Of a DNA stretch of 64,000 nt, positions 62,144-64,000 are shown in pieces. This stretch comes from an uncultured Collinsella sp. (GTDB lineage Bacteria > Actinomycetota > Coriobacteriia > Coriobacteriales > Coriobacteriaceae). The notes beneath the pieces were generated by a model. The model ran no database searches, was not told where the DNA came from, and was given only the letters and a program-made list of their open reading frames with translations. The stretch's first letter is position 1; each line of letters begins with the position of its first letter. A program made the translations under genes and the position numbers. The stretch lies in NCBI GenBank assembly GCA_902470815.1, contig CABRHS010000001.1, forward strand, positions 124,001 through 188,000. Direction: 5' to 3'.

Positions 62144-62527
62144 TGTATTGTGCCGTGGATATACAAGAAAAGCTGAAAAACCTGTACAAACGAACAGCTA
62201 ATCCTGCGTAGCTCCGGCTTGGCAAAGCACGTGGTTCCGCCTGTCTCGCTCATTTTGGCTACCGAAAAAGACCGCTATATCTCTCATCTTGCGGCGTTTC
62301 GGCATGACGAGGACGATGCCACTTCAACTTGGTTGACGTGCACGAACGATTGGATTTAGTACTTCTCAAATGCGATGATCGAGGCTGCGGATCGTGCCGC
62401 ATGTTTGAAGAGCTGATGCACGATAAGGTTCGCAGCACTCACCGGGTTCATGTAAGTGGCGATGGGGAAGCGCTCCATTTGGCTATAACCGGAATTGCAG
62501 GCCTGTGTTGCGGTATGCTTTACTTTC
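62144..62527. other. Non-coding gap upstream of the LacI gene
   Basis: About 380 bases of moderate GC with no supported gene, no strong hairpin and no recognisable RNA. It presumably contains the lacI promoter; TATGCT at 62514-62519 could be a -10 without a clear -35. Confidence 0.4.
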
Positions 62528-62544
62528 ATGAAAACGGATGACAT
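62528..62544 (+). promoter_or_regulatory. Operator copy upstream of lacI (autoregulation)
   Basis: ATGAAAACGGATGACAT matches the tandem 17-base repeats at 63673-63706 in 14 or 15 of 17 positions. It lies 19 bases before the LacI ATG. Confidence 0.6.
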
Positions 62545-62563
62545 GCAGATGGGGGAGGGCTCT

Positions 62564-63574
62564 ATGGTTCGCGAGGCTGCACGTTCGAAGGATGCCGGAA
62601 AGCCGGGCATCAAGGAGGTCGCAGCTGCGGCGGGGGTTTCTCCAACGACGGTTTCTCGTGTTCTTAACAATCGTGGGTACATTAGTCAAGAGACTCGCGA
62701 CAAGGTCCATGCGGCAATGGAGCGCATCAATTATGCGCCCAACGATATAGCGCGCGCTATGCTCAACGGTCGTCTGAACCTCGTGGGCATGATCGTTCCC
62801 TTTGTCAGCAGTCCCTTTCATGGCGAGGTCGTACAGGTCGTTGAGCGCACATTGGCAGAAAACGGTTTCAAGATGCTTCTCTGTAACAGCGCATGCCGTC
62901 CCGACCTTGAACGTTCCTATATCGACATGCTTCGGCGTAACATGGTGGACGGCGTTATCGTCAACTCGCTCAACATCGGTGCAGGGGCATATGCCGAGAT
63001 GGGTTTGAGCTTGGTTGGCATCGATTGTGATTTGGGCGAGGGTTCGGTCCAAATCGCTAGCGATAGCTACAGTATCGGCGAGATCGCCACGCGACGTCTG
63101 ATTGATGGCGGTTGCTCACGTATCCTGTGCCTGCGTAACAACAGTCGCATGAGAATGCCCGGCAACAAGCGCTCCGAGGCATACCGCGATGTTGTTGGCG
63201 AAGCTGGATTGCCCGCTCTTGTTCGCGAGGTTGAGTTTGTAAAGCCCGATGATGAGAAGGGCGCTGCTGTCGCAGAGATTCTAGATGAGAACCCTGATGT
63301 TGATGGCATCTTTGCCGGTGACGATACGATGGCCGCGATTTGTCTTAACGTCATGAAGCAGCGTGGTCTGAGCGCGCCGGATGACATCAAGGTCATTGGG
63401 GCGGATGGCGCTCGTCGCACGATGACCTTTATGCCCGAGCTTACAACCGTGCGGCAAGACATTGATCGGATCGGCGGGCTTGCAGCAGAATCGATCATAG
63501 CTCTCATTAACGGCGAGAAGCCCAAATCGGATATACAGCTTCCCGTTGAGCTCATTGAGGGCAAGACCGCCTAG
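62564..63574 (+). CDS. LacI-family regulator of the GH32-like gene
   Basis: 336 residues. HTH IKEVAAAAGVSPTTVSRVLN at residues about 13-32, sensor domain with VGMIVPFVSSPFHGEVV and VIGADGARRTMTFMPELTTV. ATG 62564 follows GGGGGAGGG; upstream in-frame ATGs lie within the operator. Matching 17-base operators before its own gene and before the downstream glycosidase point to local, autoregulated control of fructoside or similar sugar use. Confidence 0.93.
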   Translation: MVREAARSKDAGKPGIKEVAAAAGVSPTTVSRVLNNRGYISQETRDKVHAAMERINYAPNDIARAMLNGRLNLVGMIVPFVSSPFHGEVVQVVERTLAENGFKMLLCNSACRPDLERSYIDMLRRNMVDGVIVNSLNIGAGAYAEMGLSLVGIDCDLGEGSVQIASDSYSIGEIATRRLIDGGCSRILCLRNNSRMRMPGNKRSEAYRDVVGEAGLPALVREVEFVKPDDEKGAAVAEILDENPDVDGIFAGDDTMAAICLNVMKQRGLSAPDDIKVIGADGARRTMTFMPELTTVRQDIDRIGGLAAESIIALINGEKPKSDIQLPVELIEGKTA

Positions 63575-63672
63575 CTCGCTCTTCGTAAAAACCTTCACAT
63601 GCCGCAGACAGCCGCTCACCGGTATATGCCAACCGTTTGCCGACAAGTTGAACTGCAGAAAGATGTCCTGAT

Positions 63673-63711
63673 ATGAAAACGTTTGACACATGAAAACGAT
63701 TGACATATCTT
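63673..63711 (+). promoter_or_regulatory. Promoter with tandem 17-bp operators before the GH32-like gene
   Basis: TTGACA (63683-63688), 17-base spacer, TATCTT (63706-63711). Two direct 17-base repeats, ATGAAAACGTTTGACAC (63673-63689) and ATGAAAACGATTGACAT (63690-63706), overlap the -35 and spacer. The AAACGTTT core is LacI-like, so bound repressor would block the polymerase. Confidence 0.7.
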
Positions 63712-63753
63712 TCGCTCGTGCCGAGTTCGTATTTTGTGGGAAGGAAGCATCGG

Positions 63754-64000
63754 ATGCACAAGGTGTACTATCAGCCTGAGGGAGTTTGGGTGGGCGACAT
63801 CATGCCGTACGGCGAGGATGGCACGTTCTATCTCTATCACCAGCGCGATACGCGCAACCCCGGCCCCTTTGGCGAGCCCTTTGGCTGGTCGCTTGCCACG
63901 ACCAAAGACTTCATCAACTACAAAGACTTTGGCGAGAGCCTCGAGCGCGGTGGCGACGAGGAAGTTGACCAGTACGTTTATGCCGGCACGGTGTTCAAGG
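63754..64000 (+). CDS. GH32-like glycoside hydrolase, N-terminal part (3' truncated by window edge)
   Basis: First 82 residues only; the frame is open to the last base. The pattern VWVGDIMPYGEDGTFYLYHQRD, then GWSLATTKDFINYKDFGESL and YAGTVF, matches the first blades of the GH32 beta-fructosidase fold, with Asp in GDIMP at the nucleophile position. No signal peptide, so intracellular. GGGAAGGAAG ribosome site. Sucrose- or fructan-type substrate is inferred; related GH43/GH68 proteins are alternatives. Confidence 0.65.
   Translation, partial: MHKVYYQPEGVWVGDIMPYGEDGTFYLYHQRDTRNPGPFGEPFGWSLATTKDFINYKDFGESLERGGDEEVDQYVYAGTVFK

Noticed and set aside
62329..62541. Small 70-codon ORF upstream of lacI
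   Set aside because: Cys/His-containing but no ribosome site, atypical codon use and overlap with the operator; treated as non-coding.
1..64000. CRISPR arrays, rRNA genes, prophage
   Set aside because: No regularly spaced identical repeats, no conserved rRNA segments and no phage structural or integrase genes were seen; the only mobile element is the IS200-type unit.

Overview
The window looks like chromosome of a high-GC anaerobic actinobacterium of the class Coriobacteriia, most likely a Collinsella-type gut bacterium. This is inferred from gene content: formate acetyltransferase, xylulose-5-P/fructose-6-P phosphoketolase, many PTS and LacI genes, a MoaC-MobB fusion and a GlnR-like regulator beside glutamine synthetase. 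No rRNA, tRNA or marker search was possible. Both edges cut genes: glnA on the left and a GH32-like glycosidase on the right.

Regions. (1) 1-5.6 kb is housekeeping: glnA end, GlnR-like regulator, membrane HtrA-type protease, NifU-domain protein, lgt, yebC. (2) 5.65-6.4 kb is an apparently intact IS200-type element. (3) 6.5-8.1 kb is an AmaP/DUF2273/Asp23 envelope-stress operon. (4) 8.2-10.8 kb is a metNIQ methionine importer behind a sigma70-like promoter and a methionine-rich mini-ORF that may be a leader peptide. (5) 10.9-19.8 kb holds YitT-type membrane proteins, ysxC, mtnN, molybdopterin genes (moaA, moaC-mobB), an MFS carrier and an RpiR regulator. (6) 20-27.5 kb has two LacI regulators and a locus of hydrolase, DUF4038 glycosidase and three-part PTS. 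(7) 27.7-34.8 kb has a fucose-isomerase-like protein, split transketolase, FGGY kinase, a YczE-like protein, a ROK protein and luxS. (8) 35.3-45.7 kb has a DUF1593 protein and an esterase, divergent from a PTS EIIBC, a second DUF4038-like glycosidase and a LacI regulator, then phosphoketolase. (9) 45.9-49 kb has uspA, uppP, a nucleoside hydrolase and an ArsC-fold protein. (10) 49.1-59.05 kb is a complete nucleoside uptake and salvage cluster on the minus strand (deoD, BMP lipoprotein, ABC ATPase, two permeases, cdd, deoA, deoC, deoB). (11) 59.5-62 kb encodes pyruvate formate-lyase as two separate genes, catalytic body and glycyl-radical domain. (12) 62.5-64 kb is a LacI regulator with matching operators and the start of a GH32-like gene.

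How the genes may work together. Isomerase, kinase and two-subunit transketolase, together with two apiosidase-like (DUF4038) hydrolases, match the known logic of the apulose-4-phosphate route for the branched pentose D-apiose. Its xylulose-5-P product would feed the phosphoketolase. Related TGTTTACT-type sites before the isomerase operon and in the esterase/PTS divergent region, with a weaker match before xfp, suggest one regulon. This is inference and the substrate is not proven. The deo cluster also yields triose phosphate, which would reach the split pyruvate formate-lyase. MtnN and LuxS together give the SAH-to-AI-2 route.

Non-coding structure is prominent. Several intergenic elements of about 90-140 bp are bounded by inverted repeats (11938-12063, 34925-35064, 42822-42944, 45820-45911, 53007-53121). 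Two of them (11.9 kb and 42.8 kb) share conserved, equally spaced blocks and are clearly related.
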